Assembly (NCBI GenBank): GCA_964017065.1 | Contig: OZ024790.1 | Coordinates: 4,670,458-4,734,457, forward strand | From: Haliclona indistincta | Taxonomy: Eukaryota > Porifera > Demospongiae > Haplosclerida > Chalinidae | Reading direction: 5' to 3' | Length of the DNA stretch: 64,000 bases | Part shown: positions 42,857-54,600 of the stretch, in pieces | Position numbering within the stretch: the stretch's first letter is position 1 | Layout: the number at the start of each line of letters is the position of its first letter | The notes under the pieces: model-generated | Told to the model about the DNA's origin: nothing | Seen by the model: the letters and a program-made list of their open reading frames with translations, nothing else | Databases searched by the model: none | Made by a program: the position numbers and the translations under genes

Positions 42857-42867
42857 TATTATAGTAG

Positions 42868-43157
42868 TCACTTAAATATGTTCTGAATAGTGTCACTCAG
42901 TTCTTTCTCTCCTACATAGTTAGATCGTAGCACAGTCACAAGAGTAGCCCAGTTGGCTGGGCTCTGTGGAGTAGACTGCTGCTGCCAGTATGTGAACACA
43001 TCACTAAAGCACTCAAGAGGATCTCCACGACGATGCTTCTCAATACCATCTAGAACACCCATGCTGATCTCAAGAGACACACCCACTCTCCTCCACTTGG
43101 CAGGTATCTTGCTAGCTACTGTTTCCATAAACTGGAATTGTGATATTGTATCAATGC
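42868..43157 (-). CDS. ANK-GTPase-DEATH gene, terminal DEATH-domain exon
   Basis: Exon opens after TGTCTGTGCAG in the phase left by 43220-43294. It reads IDTISQFQFMETVASKIPAK, then WRRVGVSLEISMGVLDGIEK, LECFSDVFTYWQQQ and a final helix NWATLVTVLRSNYVGEKELS. W-x-x-x-G-x-x-L...L-x-x-IE and the C-terminal WxxLVxxL helix fit a DEATH-superfamily domain, a homotypic adaptor module in apoptosis and innate signalling. It is the protein's C-terminus; stop TGA at 42868-42870. Confidence 0.85.
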
Positions 43158-43219
43158 CTGCACAGACAAACAGAATACAATACCAGTGACATCATGACAT
43201 GCACCAACTGTTAGCTCAC

Positions 43220-43294
43220 CAGTTGGAGGAGGAGGAGTGTGAGTGATAGAGGGAGACTGAGCAGTGGCTACTGGTGGAGGAGGTACTGTGTTGT
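43220..43294 (-). CDS. ANK-GTPase-DEATH gene, proline-rich linker exon
   Basis: 25-codon exon between TTCATGTAG and GTGAGC, phase 1 at both ends. It codes NTVPPPPVATAQSPSITHTP and a PPPPT end, a flexible linker between the GTPase/COR part and the DEATH domain. Confidence 0.8.
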
Positions 43295-43351
43295 CTACAT
43301 GAAAAGACACACTATAATACTTACACATTGATCATAATCTGTTACACTCAC

Positions 43352-45430
43352 CATCTAGCCATGCCAGCATCCTCTTATCAGAGCATGGACCACAACCAAC
43401 CGTAGGTCTAACAGAGCAGGTGAGACGAGCTGGAGAGTAGGTAGTGTCTGCCACACAAGCATGAGGAATGGATTTACAGATCTTAAAGGGACAGAAGAAC
43501 CCATCAGTGAACACAATCTGCTTGGTATCAAGGTGACGCTGCCAGCAGACTGTGGCTATGGCATGGTGGATAGCGGCTCTGATACGAGGAGCAGCTGACG
43601 GGTGCCCATTGAAGTGAACTGTAAGCCAAGCATGGCACTCTACTAGTAGCACTACTCCTCCACCGACCTTGCACTCAAGACTGATCGCATTACGACCAAT
43701 TATTTCATCAAGAAGAAAGAGCTTATCACCAAGCAAAGCCACTACTAAGGCAGAGAACATACCAAGAGGTATTACCCTGGTGCGACAGAGAAGAACGAGA
43801 GGATCAAGATCACAAGAAAGAGATTTGGAAATCTTCTTGTTGGTAGGAAGGATAGAGGGAATGAAAAACATCTCTTTTCTATTGATGCACACGGGTGCTA
43901 TGATCAAGAGATGCTGTAGAATGGACAGGAAGTCGTCCACTGAGTAACTACACTTCCCCTCCTCATTCACTCGATACTTGGAGCACACGATATCTACTAG
44001 CTTCTTGTTAAACAACCCTTGGTCTCGCAGCCTTCGTACCAATGCCATGTGCTCTGAAAGGAGAGGATACTGAGAGAGAATGAGGTGGAGATCGATGATG
44101 CCGAGATTCAATATCTCAGTGACTTCACTGAGAATGGCCTGAGGGTCAGTGAAGACCAGGTGAGGAGCGGCATCTTTGAAATACAAGCAGAGAGCAGCTC
44201 CATCAAGAAACACTAGTGCTGCCATCACATCCTCCTCTTCCATATTGAGATTACCTCCTATCTCTATACACTCTGCCAGACCTAGAACACTCCGACCCTC
44301 CTTCTTTGCCTTGCCGCTCACCTCCAGCTCAAATACATACCATCTAGTAGGTATATCTACTCCTGCATCGCCACAAGCATCTATGATCTTCTGCCTTATA
44401 GAAGATGCCACCTCACTACGACCCTTTGTGACCCGAGTGTTGATCGGGAGGAGAATATCTCCGTCAGGATTAACCTCAATGCACATTGACTTCAGCTCAC
44501 CAAGACTCTTCTTCAGCCATCGATTCTTACCGGATAGTGTCTGGTCAAATAGTGACCAGTGCTTGTCAGCATGAGTGCCGATGAGAAGGAACTTTGGCTC
44601 TGATGAGCCTTGGCCACTGCCTTCCTCTGAGTGCTTGACAGATGAGAAAGTGCGAATGACTTCTTCAATGCCCTCAAGTTGAGATTTATCTAGTTTCGTT
44701 GGCTGGCGAAGATGCTGGTCATCTATCACATACTCGTACTGGAGCTTATCATTGATAGAGTGGTTGAGCTTTGAGGCTACTATGTTGACCGTGCTACCCC
44801 TGACAAATGCAGGAACGAGGCTAATGAATGACGGCTGTCCACCAGAGTCGATTAAGTGGATAAAGGTCTTAACCTTCTCTCTGTCGCTTGAAAGCTCAGG
44901 GTTAAGAATAAGCTTATCGACGATTTCTGAAGCCATACCTTCCACTTTCGGAGGAACTGGCGGGAGACTAGTATCCTTGACACTCTCTTCTAATGACGAA
45001 CTAGAGACCAGTGGAGTAGCTGGTGATAGCACTGGAGGAGTGTGATCCACATCAGATGGTTCCTGTGCACTGCTCTCAGTGGCTGCAGTAGTGGTGCTGG
45101 TGGCTGGTTGAGGAGGAACAGCACGAGATGGATTGAGCTCAATCATCTTCACCTCCTCTGCGATGTATTTGAGGTAGGTATCATCATCGAGCTCCGTCCA
45201 TGTAACATCTCCGCTGCCATCGGCTTTGATGCGGTAGAAAGAGATGGCTCTGGTTGCTCGTGTTGCTAACGGTGTGCTGGTCCTTCTAGGAGGAGGTGGT
45301 AGGCCAAGTAGGAGATGTCTGATGCCAGTCTTGCCCACACCAGGAGGACCCATAATAAGAGCTTTAATGATGAGAACTTCTGTAACACCTTCTCGCATAG
45401 CCTTTTGTACTAGTTGTGTATAGGAAGCCA
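43352..45430 (-). CDS. ANK-GTPase-DEATH gene, ROC/COR-like GTPase exon (693 codons)
   Basis: A single large exon. P-loop GPPGVGKT (residues 28-35), a switch-I-like RATRAISFYRI (57-68), G3 DSGGQP (195-200), G4-like GTHADKH (285-291). Then COR-like helical text with DLHLILSQYPLLSEHM and a C-terminal cysteine-containing stretch. Between G2 and G3 lies a ~65-residue Pro/Ser/Thr-rich insert (100-165), which is unusual. The G3 form DSGGQP and the COR-like follow-up put it with the ROCO/DAPK-related GTPases expanded in sponges and cnidarians. It joins exon 47017-47089 in phase 1 and so follows an ankyrin repeat directly, as in DAPK1 without the kinase. The first codon given by the exon itself is not a start. 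Confidence 0.85.
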
Positions 45431-47016
45431 CTGTGTGGAAGAATAATTACATTATCACATTGTTAGTAATATAGTTAACAATGCTTGAATTAGTTAACAT
45501 AATAATAAAAGCCTTTCCACTATAAGGCACAAGGAATATTGATGAGAGAAATCACTGATCACTATAGTGAAGGCAAAATTTAATGATTCCATTTGCTGGA
45601 ATACATGCACAGTTAATTCGTATCACAATTATAATTATAATAACAGTGTATTTGAACGGTAAAGTTTTGTTCGTCACGTAACAACTATAGCTTGGCTATG
45701 TGATAACAAGTATGGACGTTAATGCCAGCTCTCTGGCATGCCATTGGAAATGTTTGGAGTCTCTGGATCTTTAGCAATGCAGCAAGGTACAGCTCTGATC
45801 ATTAGATAATATTTGAGCATGAAGTATGCAAACGGAACAATGGCGGCAAGCAATCAGAGATAGGGGACTAGATGAAATATTAATAAAATGCTCATGTGTT
45901 AAAAATAAAGCATTTTACAAGAATTGAACCTCAAACCAGGCATGTATTTTATCTACATATACAACTATGCTTCATATCCACTGCACCAAACATACCCAAA
46001 TTGCTAAAAAAGAACAGAAATGTGTATCATGTTGGGGGGCTAGGACCTGTATGTTTCATTGTTGGGGGAGTGACTGCCCCCTTGACCCCTTGTGCTGCTG
46101 GCCCTGAACCATAGTACAAACAGCAGATCCATGACAGTAGCAACAAAATTAAGCAACTAAACAACATGTAATAGCTGTTGTACAAAGATACAAGCTGTTG
46201 TACTGCAAATAATGCAAAGGGACATGCAGAGGAGGTAAACAAGATACTTAAAAGGGATTGGCGTCTGTTGTGAGGGCGGGACACTCCGTATTGTTAGTTA
46301 CATGCTATTTTGTACAAAGTTAATAGAAAAGTGTGCTTTTCTAGTGACTGGTAATTATTAAAAATATAAGTTATGCCCATCAATATGCTGGTGTTGAGAA
46401 AAAGGGAACTCAGTACAGTTCTTCAGGCAGTGTGCATAGGCTTAGCTTGTTCAGAACTTGTACATGTAGTTAGTATGTATCAGAGTAACGGGACACAATG
46501 GGTCGAGAGATTGACCAAATCAACAACAGCAGAATATGGTTAGATTGCACAACGTTCCTGGTGTTTGTTGCGCTGTCTAGCAACTCAGCTAAAAATCTTT
46601 GCACACCTGTAGATGAAGGCAAGCTGCTATTATTGTTACCTGCAAGTTGTTCTATTGCAGTCAGAAGATAGCAATCTCTGTGCATGCCTTGAGGTATACG
46701 GAGCTTAATTTAGTGTTTATTTTAGCAACAATAAGTATTTCAATATCATACGGGAGTTGCATGCATGCCCTCTTCTTCCATACACCTGTGCTGTCTATTA
46801 GCAAACCACTTGAAACGAAGTCTTAATTCAAAAACGGAAAATTTCATCCTCATGAAATCACACAGTATGGGATAATTGCTAATTATCGACTTTCTAACTC
46901 AGACTGAGACCTACACTGAGTATGATCTAATTGACGTGTTTCTCTGTATCATTATTATTCTACATGTATGATTACTAGAAATGCCCTAATGACAGTACAT
47001 TCATCTGTACACTCAC
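45431..47016 (-). other. Intron, with a tRNA-derived repeat
   Basis: Bounded by GTGAGT and CCACACAG on the minus strand. 45919-45990 is a tRNA-like SINE head (listed separately). A minus frame at 46470-46685 starts RDCYLLTAIEQLAGNN but has no partner and no recognised domain. Confidence 0.55.
45919..45990 (-). repeat. tRNA-derived SINE head
   Basis: Minus strand: A-box-like TGGTGCAGTGGATA and, ~45 bases on, B-box-like GGTTCAATTC. The spacing fits a Pol III internal promoter of a tRNA-derived SINE; the acceptor stem does not pair well enough for a tRNA gene. Confidence 0.45.
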
Positions 47017-47089
47017 CAAGTGTCACTAGGTAGTCAACAACAGACTGATGACCTCTCTCCCTTGCTAGGTCTAGTGGAGTCCTCCCAGA
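47017..47089 (-). CDS. ANK-GTPase-DEATH gene, last ankyrin exon
   Basis: After TTACCTGCAG it reads SGRTPLDLARERGHQSVVDY and LVTL, an ankyrin repeat whose third part is supplied by the next exon. Phase 0 in, phase 1 out; the out phase fits the GTPase exon exactly. Confidence 0.85.
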
Positions 47090-47368
47090 CTGCAGGTAAT
47101 TAATGAGGTATTAATAATAGCACACAAATGAAGACATAGTACATAGCTACCATCATGGCAATGATAACGTTGATGACTATCTTGTAGTGAGTAATTCTGA
47201 GTTTTATTTGTGGTTTTGAAACTATGTTAATTCATTGTATACCAAACTCATCAGGAAAGATCTAACAGTGAAAACACCAAACACTCAGTTTGTGTAGCCT
47301 CACAAACATCACCTGCTCTGCCTGCTCTACAGTATACAGTGCATTGAAATACTCTCAGTGACACTCAT

Positions 47369-47470
47369 TCTATCCCTCAGCTGTATGCTGGCTCCATAGG
47401 CTACTAGTAGCTTCACCACCTCCAGGCTACAATACTTAGAAGCGGCATAGTGACAGGCAGTCCGTGAGCC
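47369..47470 (-). CDS. Ankyrin exon with a lost donor site
   Basis: After TCTAATAG the frame reads GSRTACHYAASKYCSLEVVK and LLVAYGASIQLRDR, a good ankyrin repeat and the paralogue of 49950-50048. At the homologous exon end the sequence is AGA/ATGAGT instead of GAG/GTGAGT, so the canonical GT donor is mutated to AT. The exon may be skipped; neighbouring exons are phase 0, so skipping keeps the frame. Confidence 0.6.
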
Positions 47471-49949
47471 CTATTAGAGGATACATGTAGGAGGTAGTGT
47501 TGTAATTGTTAACAATAATTATAACTAAAACCATAGAGGTCAAATCAATATTGTTAACAATAACAAACTTTGTACCATGGGAATTGCTTCGTGCATTCAT
47601 GATACACCACAGGTAGGCATGGTGTAACTAATACATAACTAATATTATCAGACAGGGCTTTTATTATTAATATCTAAAAATAAAATTTGAACAACAAAAT
47701 TAATTATTGTAAAGTTGTTTAAAGAGGCGAACACCAATCACGTGAGACACGACTGATAGCATCTTTTCATGTGATTGCTGTAATACAACATGTTTCAAGA
47801 CCTTATCTCAGCTAGGAAGGCAATTCTGTTATAAGCAACACGGTTCAATAATACTAATAGCACGTTATTAACAATAACAATAACTAATAATTATTGTGCT
47901 GAATTTTCTTGTTAACAAAATTAATTATAACAATAACTATAAAGACACTGACAGTGTTACTTTAACAATAAAGCACCAAAGGTGCAGATGCCTTGGTGGA
48001 GTAGCATGTATGCCAGCATACAATTAGCAGATGCATATGGGCATGTATGCATGCAGTAGATCCATGGAAGCATCAAAGCAGTACCATGGAAGTATGCAAG
48101 CTGCAGTAGAAGTGACCAGCAGGTCCATGGAACATGCAGGCAAGCAGCAGATCATAGCAACAGAGCTGTTGTACAAAAGTTGTATTCAAGCCAAACAAAA
48201 TAATGCTCATGTGTAGCTGAGCGTGACTGTAACTGCTCTGCTCACACCAGCTCACCTGTCGAGCAGCTAGTGAACTCAAAGACACTTCGCTTGCTAGTTT
48301 CACTGCTGCCTATGGAGTTGTGTGAGCTGTACTATCACAGATCGAGCTTTCAGTTTACGCGCCACCCTCTTTAACCCTTTAATTACTAAATTATCTTGCT
48401 GAAATTTTAACCTCGTAAATGCTGACCACTTCTCTTGTGAATATCTCGTGTGTCTTTTGTGCTACTGGTCTCAAATTTGCCTCCTTTTACGCCAGTGAGT
48501 AGCCGCAATTGCCCACACTCAAGTCAGTCGATATGCCCCTCCCACTTCGAAATTGAAGCCGATAAAGTGCAACGACCTCGTCAAATTTTGCTCAAAGTTA
48601 GTGCTTTGGGGCTGGATACTGAAAAGTACACACAACTAGCAGTGGTTTTGGTGAGTGCAAAATGTAGTCCAGATCATAGAGAATGCACGAAAATGTGTTT
48701 ACGAGCACCCTGAAGCCATAAAATGTCCGAATTTTCTTGGCAGCCATTTTGTTTTTCTTAAAATGTTGTGAAATTTGCACTGAAGCCATAGAAATGCCGA
48801 AGCCAATACGTTTAGCGCAGGGGGCGCGGCGAAAACCGGTCAATTTTTTGCGGTTATTTGTATTCTTCAATTTGGCTCAATTTTGGGATATTTTAGCACT
48901 TTTTCATAAAGTTATGGTGTCTGAAGTATGTATGTCGCCAAAAGGCGACAATAGGGGTTAAAGGGTTAAGAGGAGTTCCACACCATGAATGTGCAGGTGG
49001 TGATGCGGACCTAGCAGTAAGGATGGAAACATACGTGCCAGGATTCCTGTGCACTAAGCAGGTTCTAGGGCCAGTGCTATAGCATGATGGTATCTCCCGA
49101 AGGGGCAGGCATCTTGCAGGAGCATCCTGCTGTGATCACAACAGGAGGCGTGAACATGTGCCCACATGTGATGCCTCTTTCCCTTCCCACTAGGGCTGGA
49201 AGGGAAAAGGCATCAAAGTACCTCCAGCATATCAGCCGACCTGTCTGTAAACAGTTACCTGGTCTTGTACTGGGGAAGCAAAATTCACTGGACATGGTCA
49301 CATACAATATGTTGAATGTATTATCTTGCAATCAATCAGCTCAGTGGTTTGAGTGTGTTTAGTTAGTCTAGTGGTTCAGACTGTGGTATTGAATTGTCTG
49401 TGGAACATTCTAGTAGCACATGTTCAGTTCTGTATTTAAGGAGTGTGTGTGTTTCTGTTGAGTTCATGATAGTCTCGTGTTGCTTTACTTTCTTATTGCT
49501 GCTGATGTTGTGTTCTGCTGTAATCTATTCTTGTTGAGGTTTTGGTTATCAACTCAAGTGTTAACCACGACTGAAACGCTGCGCCCATAAATACCACAGA
49601 GAATACTCACTGATACATACTCAGCCAACACAATAGGAGATCCATGTTCACAAACACACACACACAAACGAACAGACTACTGTATGCCCCATGGATACGC
49701 CTACCAAGGCATAATAACTATAACTAAAATTAAACCCCATTACTTTTACAACACTAGTAGGAGGAGTACATGTAGACAACATGACATCAATAATAATCAC
49801 TAGCACATGAAATGAATGAAGTTTCATTGTTAATGTTGGTGACTACCACTATAGCTAGCTAGCTTAATTGTGTGATTTAGTCTGTATACTCATAAAAATC
49901 AAACGCTCAATTTGCAAATAATTAACTCCACCCACTATATAACACTCAC
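47471..49949 (-). other. Intron with inserted elements
   Basis: Holds a family-A terminus at about 47969-48003 (AAGCACCAAAGGTGCAGATG), a piggyBac-type MITE at 48371-48969, a second family-A terminus at 49676-49715 (TGTATGCCCCATGGATACGC...CAAGGCATAATAA) and A+T-rich sequence. Nothing coding is recognised. Confidence 0.6.
48371..48969 (+). mobile_element. piggyBac-type MITE, copy 3
   Basis: TTAA-flanked, CCCTTTAAT / GGGGTTAAAGGG ends, same family and orientation as 3732-4330. It sits in an intron of the ANK-GTPase-DEATH gene. Confidence 0.85.
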
Positions 49950-50048
49950 CTCATCTCTCAGGTGTATGTTGGCTCCATGGGCTATTAGTAGCTTCACTAT
50001 CTCCAGGTAACCATACCAAGCAACATAGTGACATGCAGTCTGTGAGAC
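49950..50048 (-). CDS. ANK-GTPase-DEATH gene, ankyrin exon
   Basis: 33 codons, phase 0-0, acceptor TCTTATAG and donor GTGAGT: VSQTACHYVAWYGYLEIVKL then LIAHGANIHLRDE. One exon equals one repeat, an arrangement that lets repeats be added or lost without changing frame. Confidence 0.85.
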
Positions 50049-51280
50049 CTATAAGAGGATAGGAGGAGTACATGTAGATAACAATAACAATCACATACTG
50101 TATAGCTATAATTTTAGTTATAGTTTTAAAATTAATTTTGCTGAATTTTACTTTGTTTCACTGTCATAACGTGAAATACATGCTGAGTGTCAAATATTAA
50201 TTTCACCAAAACATGTCATTCAAAAACCTTCCCAAGCTAGCTATATAATAAACTAATTCACAATGCTCATAATGACCGAAAGTTCAAAGGCACAGCACAT
50301 GCAGTGGAGTATTATCCATCATCATAGCAGTGCACTGTAGCAACAAATGACATTGTCAGAAACAAAAATACTACTGTCTTCAAAGATACAATGTATGCTG
50401 TCATCTGACCCTAAATGGAGAGTCAGATGACATCATACCAGGAGCTCTACTACCTTGAGCAGGCAACCCATGGCACTTCAGTTATAGATGCATGATAATC
50501 TGTCAGCAGTTAATCATGCTTGTCATCAGTACTGTGTCCCCTAGCTCGTGTAGCATATTAACCAGCCTAGTATATCACGTAACACCTTGGTAACCATAGA
50601 TTAACGATGACAACCGAATTCAATCATAAAGCAAGCATGTCTGTATACTTTCCAGTGAAGTTAGACATTGTTGGAAAACTTGAGAGCTTTTGGAATTATA
50701 ATTGATCCTCACTAATCCGAACAGGCTAATCCAAACCCTCAATAATCTGATTCAGTTGTGAATCTTATGTACATTTTTACTATATAGTCTGAACAAGTTC
50801 AACAGCATACCACTCTAAAATCTAGTATCATGAAGAAACGCATGTATACCAAATGTATTATGCATACATCGAATAACGTACAAAAGAAGAAGCACAAAAA
50901 ATATTCTGCCGTGAAACATTCTTCAAGGGTGAGGTGGCTCTATCAATACTAGAAATGAATAGCATAGTGCATCATAAAACATCCAAAGTAGCTAGACAAA
51001 GTGACGCAGTTGTATCACAAATCACTGTAACCAGGAATATCTGGTTATACTGGAATGTCGGAAAAAATTATAAATAAGCGTTGAAATTAGGCACTCATTC
51101 TGTGTGGCAATTAGTCGTCCTAGTATCCTACAGCTAGTACAGTATATAGTCATCATGTAATTACTACTGACTGATCATGGATACATGTACATGCAACAGT
51201 TATGAACTCTTGATACATTTATAATGCAACTGTATAGGAACAAAATGGCTGTTTCTACTGAAAACTACTATATGACTCAC
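50049..51280 (-). other. Intron, no gene seen
   Basis: A+T-rich. I see no ankyrin exon or other domain in it. Confidence 0.5.
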
Positions 51281-51382
51281 ATTATCTGTGACATTAACTT
51301 GAGCTGATGTCTCCTTAACCAGGTACTGAACAGTAGCTGTGTGACCATTAAAAGAAGCTCTAATAAGAGCAGTCCGTCCATT
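51281..51382 (-). CDS. ANK-GTPase-DEATH gene, ankyrin exon
   Basis: 34 codons, phase 0-0, between CATGTGCAG and GTGAGT: NGRTALIRASFNGHTATVQY then LVKETSAQVNVTDN. Its closest relative is 2338-2439. Confidence 0.85.
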
Positions 51383-51835
51383 CTGCACATGAGAAGAGTG
51401 GATCAATACACTAATATCTCAACCATTATTCACCATCAAGCATATCCTCACAAGCAGGCTCGAGGATAGAGCACACACTGCTAGCACATGCACTGTGTTT
51501 GTTCATTATGCATTGTATGAGCTGACACTGCATGATGTTGTGCTGTGGATGGACAGCAGTGGATCATGAAGTGTCCTCCTCCCAGTGGGATTAACATGCT
51601 CTCAGTAGCTGCTACCAGTACCTTTCCATGTACTGTACTGATACTAACATGGTAGTATGCATGCTAATATGACTCTTGGTATTCCAGGAAATGTGGCACA
51701 AAGCAGTGTATACCATGCTCTCTTACTGTGACATTCTGGACTACACAACATTACCAGCTAGTGGTACACTACACCACTATATATATGTATACATGTTCAC
51801 ACACACTCACAATGGACTAGCTGATGGAGACTCAC

Positions 51836-51934
51836 CTTATCAGGATTCTTCCAATTAGGGTCTGCTCCCCTCTGGATTGCGGAGCGAGCATTCTCCAGTC
51901 TACCAACACCACAAGCATCGTACAGCTCCCTATC
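51836..51934 (-). CDS. ANK-GTPase-DEATH gene, first visible ankyrin exon
   Basis: 33 codons, phase 0-0: DRELYDACGVGRLENARSAI then QRGADPNWKNPDK, typical of the first repeat in a stack (L-x-x-AC-x-x-G-x-L-x-x-A). There is no in-frame ATG, so a start exon must lie upstream; 51935-52430 is shared with the duplicate at 2974-3400 but I cannot place the start. Confidence 0.8.
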
Positions 51935-52606
51935 CTGTGTGAGTAGTTAGAGCATAGCACCATGCACTGACAGGTGATCATACCAACATGATCTCACACA
52001 CCCTCTCCACAAAACCACAAAGCTCATTAGCAGTGTATGTACCACAGTTCCCCTGTAATACTGAGTGATTCCACAGTACTGTGTGCATGACTACACAGTA
52101 ATCACAGATCACTACTACTAGGAAAGGTGACTAAACAAAACCACGCCCACAAGTCAGAAAATTGACCTTGAAAAGCTTTTCTACTCACAATAGAGGCAAC
52201 CAAATAGATTCAGAATAGTAATATTCGCTGTTTTACTTCAATAATATAGACTAGTCAGGCGAGGCATGACCCCGATACTGTCTCATGCTTCTATCGATCA
52301 ATAATCTATATCACATGCAGTCCTGACTCACCAGCCTGAGCTGCTGCTCACTCCTGTTTCTCGCCATCACAATCACAGCTGAGCATATGATCTGATCATG
52401 ATTCTGACTCTTTGTTCCAAATAGCCTAACTGCTGACTCAGTCGCAGCTGAGCGCAATCGCTCAGCATCCGGCGGCTAAGCCCACGCCAAATCGGTCAAT
52501 TAAAAAATGAAGACCAATAACCAGCCCCGCCCACTGACTAATAATTTATGATCCAGTGAGTGATAGTTCCTCTTGCAGTAGCTACATAGTACCTAGTAGC
52601 TAATAC

Positions 52607-53654
52607 AAACATGTACACAATGTGCAGCACTGCTCAGTGCAATAGCAGTTAGTCTGCTAATACTCAGTGTAATTGTGACAAATTCATACCACGCTGCAAT
52701 TACAAATTGTGGTAAATTTCTACAGTTGTGTATTGATATGAGAAAGTGAATAAACAAGTTATACAATACACATAATGTTGAATAATGTACCAGGCAGACA
52801 TGCAATGAAATAAACAATAATAAATGCAGTTATTTCACTGAGACATAGTAATGATAGTAGACTGTTAGGTATGTCGGCCAGACTGTTATTAAGAGCATGT
52901 CATCTATAAGACCAACCAAGCCCAAAGTCTTCTCAGGAATGCAGTCAATTGGTTCAATATAGTAAGCAATTGGGATGACAATGCCGAGGTATAAGAGAAT
53001 ACGTTGCAGGACTGATACTGATGTGTCAGCAAAAATAGCATGCCAGATGCAAAAAAATTGAAGAAAATGCATTTTCTGTGTAGTTGAGGAAACTCTTCAA
53101 GTGATAAAGAATCTGGAAAGAGAGAATGAATTAGAAAGAGAGATATATTTAAACATACTAGCAAGTCAGTTGTACAGCTAGCAGGCATGTCAGGTAGTGA
53201 GCAATATATCATGTTGAAGGCCTATACCTTTTGAATAATATTATATTTTCCTTGATAGCACCGGCATAATAATATCGTCAACAACACCAAGGCCTTTGTG
53301 AAACAACCCATGGCTGGCTGACGTCCACCTCGTGAAAGTCTATGAAGTTAAGGAAAGAAGAGACAGTGGAATGCAAGCAACCATAGGTTCATCATGTATG
53401 AACTTACCGTTAGCTAAAAAATAGGTGAGAGACGCGGAAAGCAGGCAGCTCACTAGCTCTTCATGAAGTCCCAGACGTTGGGAGCAAGCTACAATTGTAT
53501 TTACTAAAGCAGTAAAAATACATGTAGATGAAAGACCATATAATAGAGGAGTATCAGCTTACAAGGCATAATATTGATAAAGCTGTTCTTGCCCTTGTTG
53601 GCTTCTTTAGTAGCACTAGCGAATCTATGGGGCTCAGTACGATCAATAGCTAAC

Positions 53655-53655
<1 letters not shown>
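52607..53655 (-). repeat. Segmental duplication, copy 1 (DUF1232 segment)
   Basis: Collinear and nearly identical to 60054-61120, ending at a purine simple-repeat tract in both copies. It contains the DUF1232-like exon and several exon-like pieces of unknown meaning (e.g. minus strand RLAIDRTEPHRFASATKEAN at about 53655-53590). Confidence 0.85.
52833..53045 (-). CDS. DUF1232/RNF170-like membrane exon, copy 1
   Basis: Minus strand, reading TSVSVLQRILLYLGIVIPIA, then YYIEPIDCIPEKTLGLVGLI, DDMLLITVWPTYLTVYYHYY and VSVK-stop. The hydrophobic segment followed by SPLD-x-IPE...G..DD is the DUF1232 signature, as at the C-terminus of RNF170-type membrane ubiquitin ligases. The acceptor is probably TTTTTGCTGACACATCAG. 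No RING exon was recognised upstream, so the full gene cannot be named. Confidence 0.6.
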
Positions 53656-54252
<597 letters not shown>

Positions 54253-54600
54253 GTAAACAATGTATCATGATAATGCATACCAAACACCAAACCTAGCATT
54301 ATTGCGAAGACAAAATAAATTCAAATAAAGTCGCTACAACACATACCCAACACTCATATGCACAAAAGAGAAACATCTTCAATATTTGCTACACATGGTA
54401 ACAGTTTCAAAACATACATGTACACACAGCTACTGTACATGCATGCTAAGTGAGTACTTCAACAGAATAGGCAATGAAGAATATGCCGACAGTGACAGGT
54501 AGACACGGAGCAGTAATAAAACAGACAGACAGACAAGGAAGCAAAGTGATCGACTGACATTATACTAGGTTAATGGCTTACTCTAAACTCTAGTTCAATC
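54253..54600. other. No recognised gene
   Basis: Unique A+T-rich spacer between the purine tract and the 102-bp tandem array. Confidence 0.4.
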
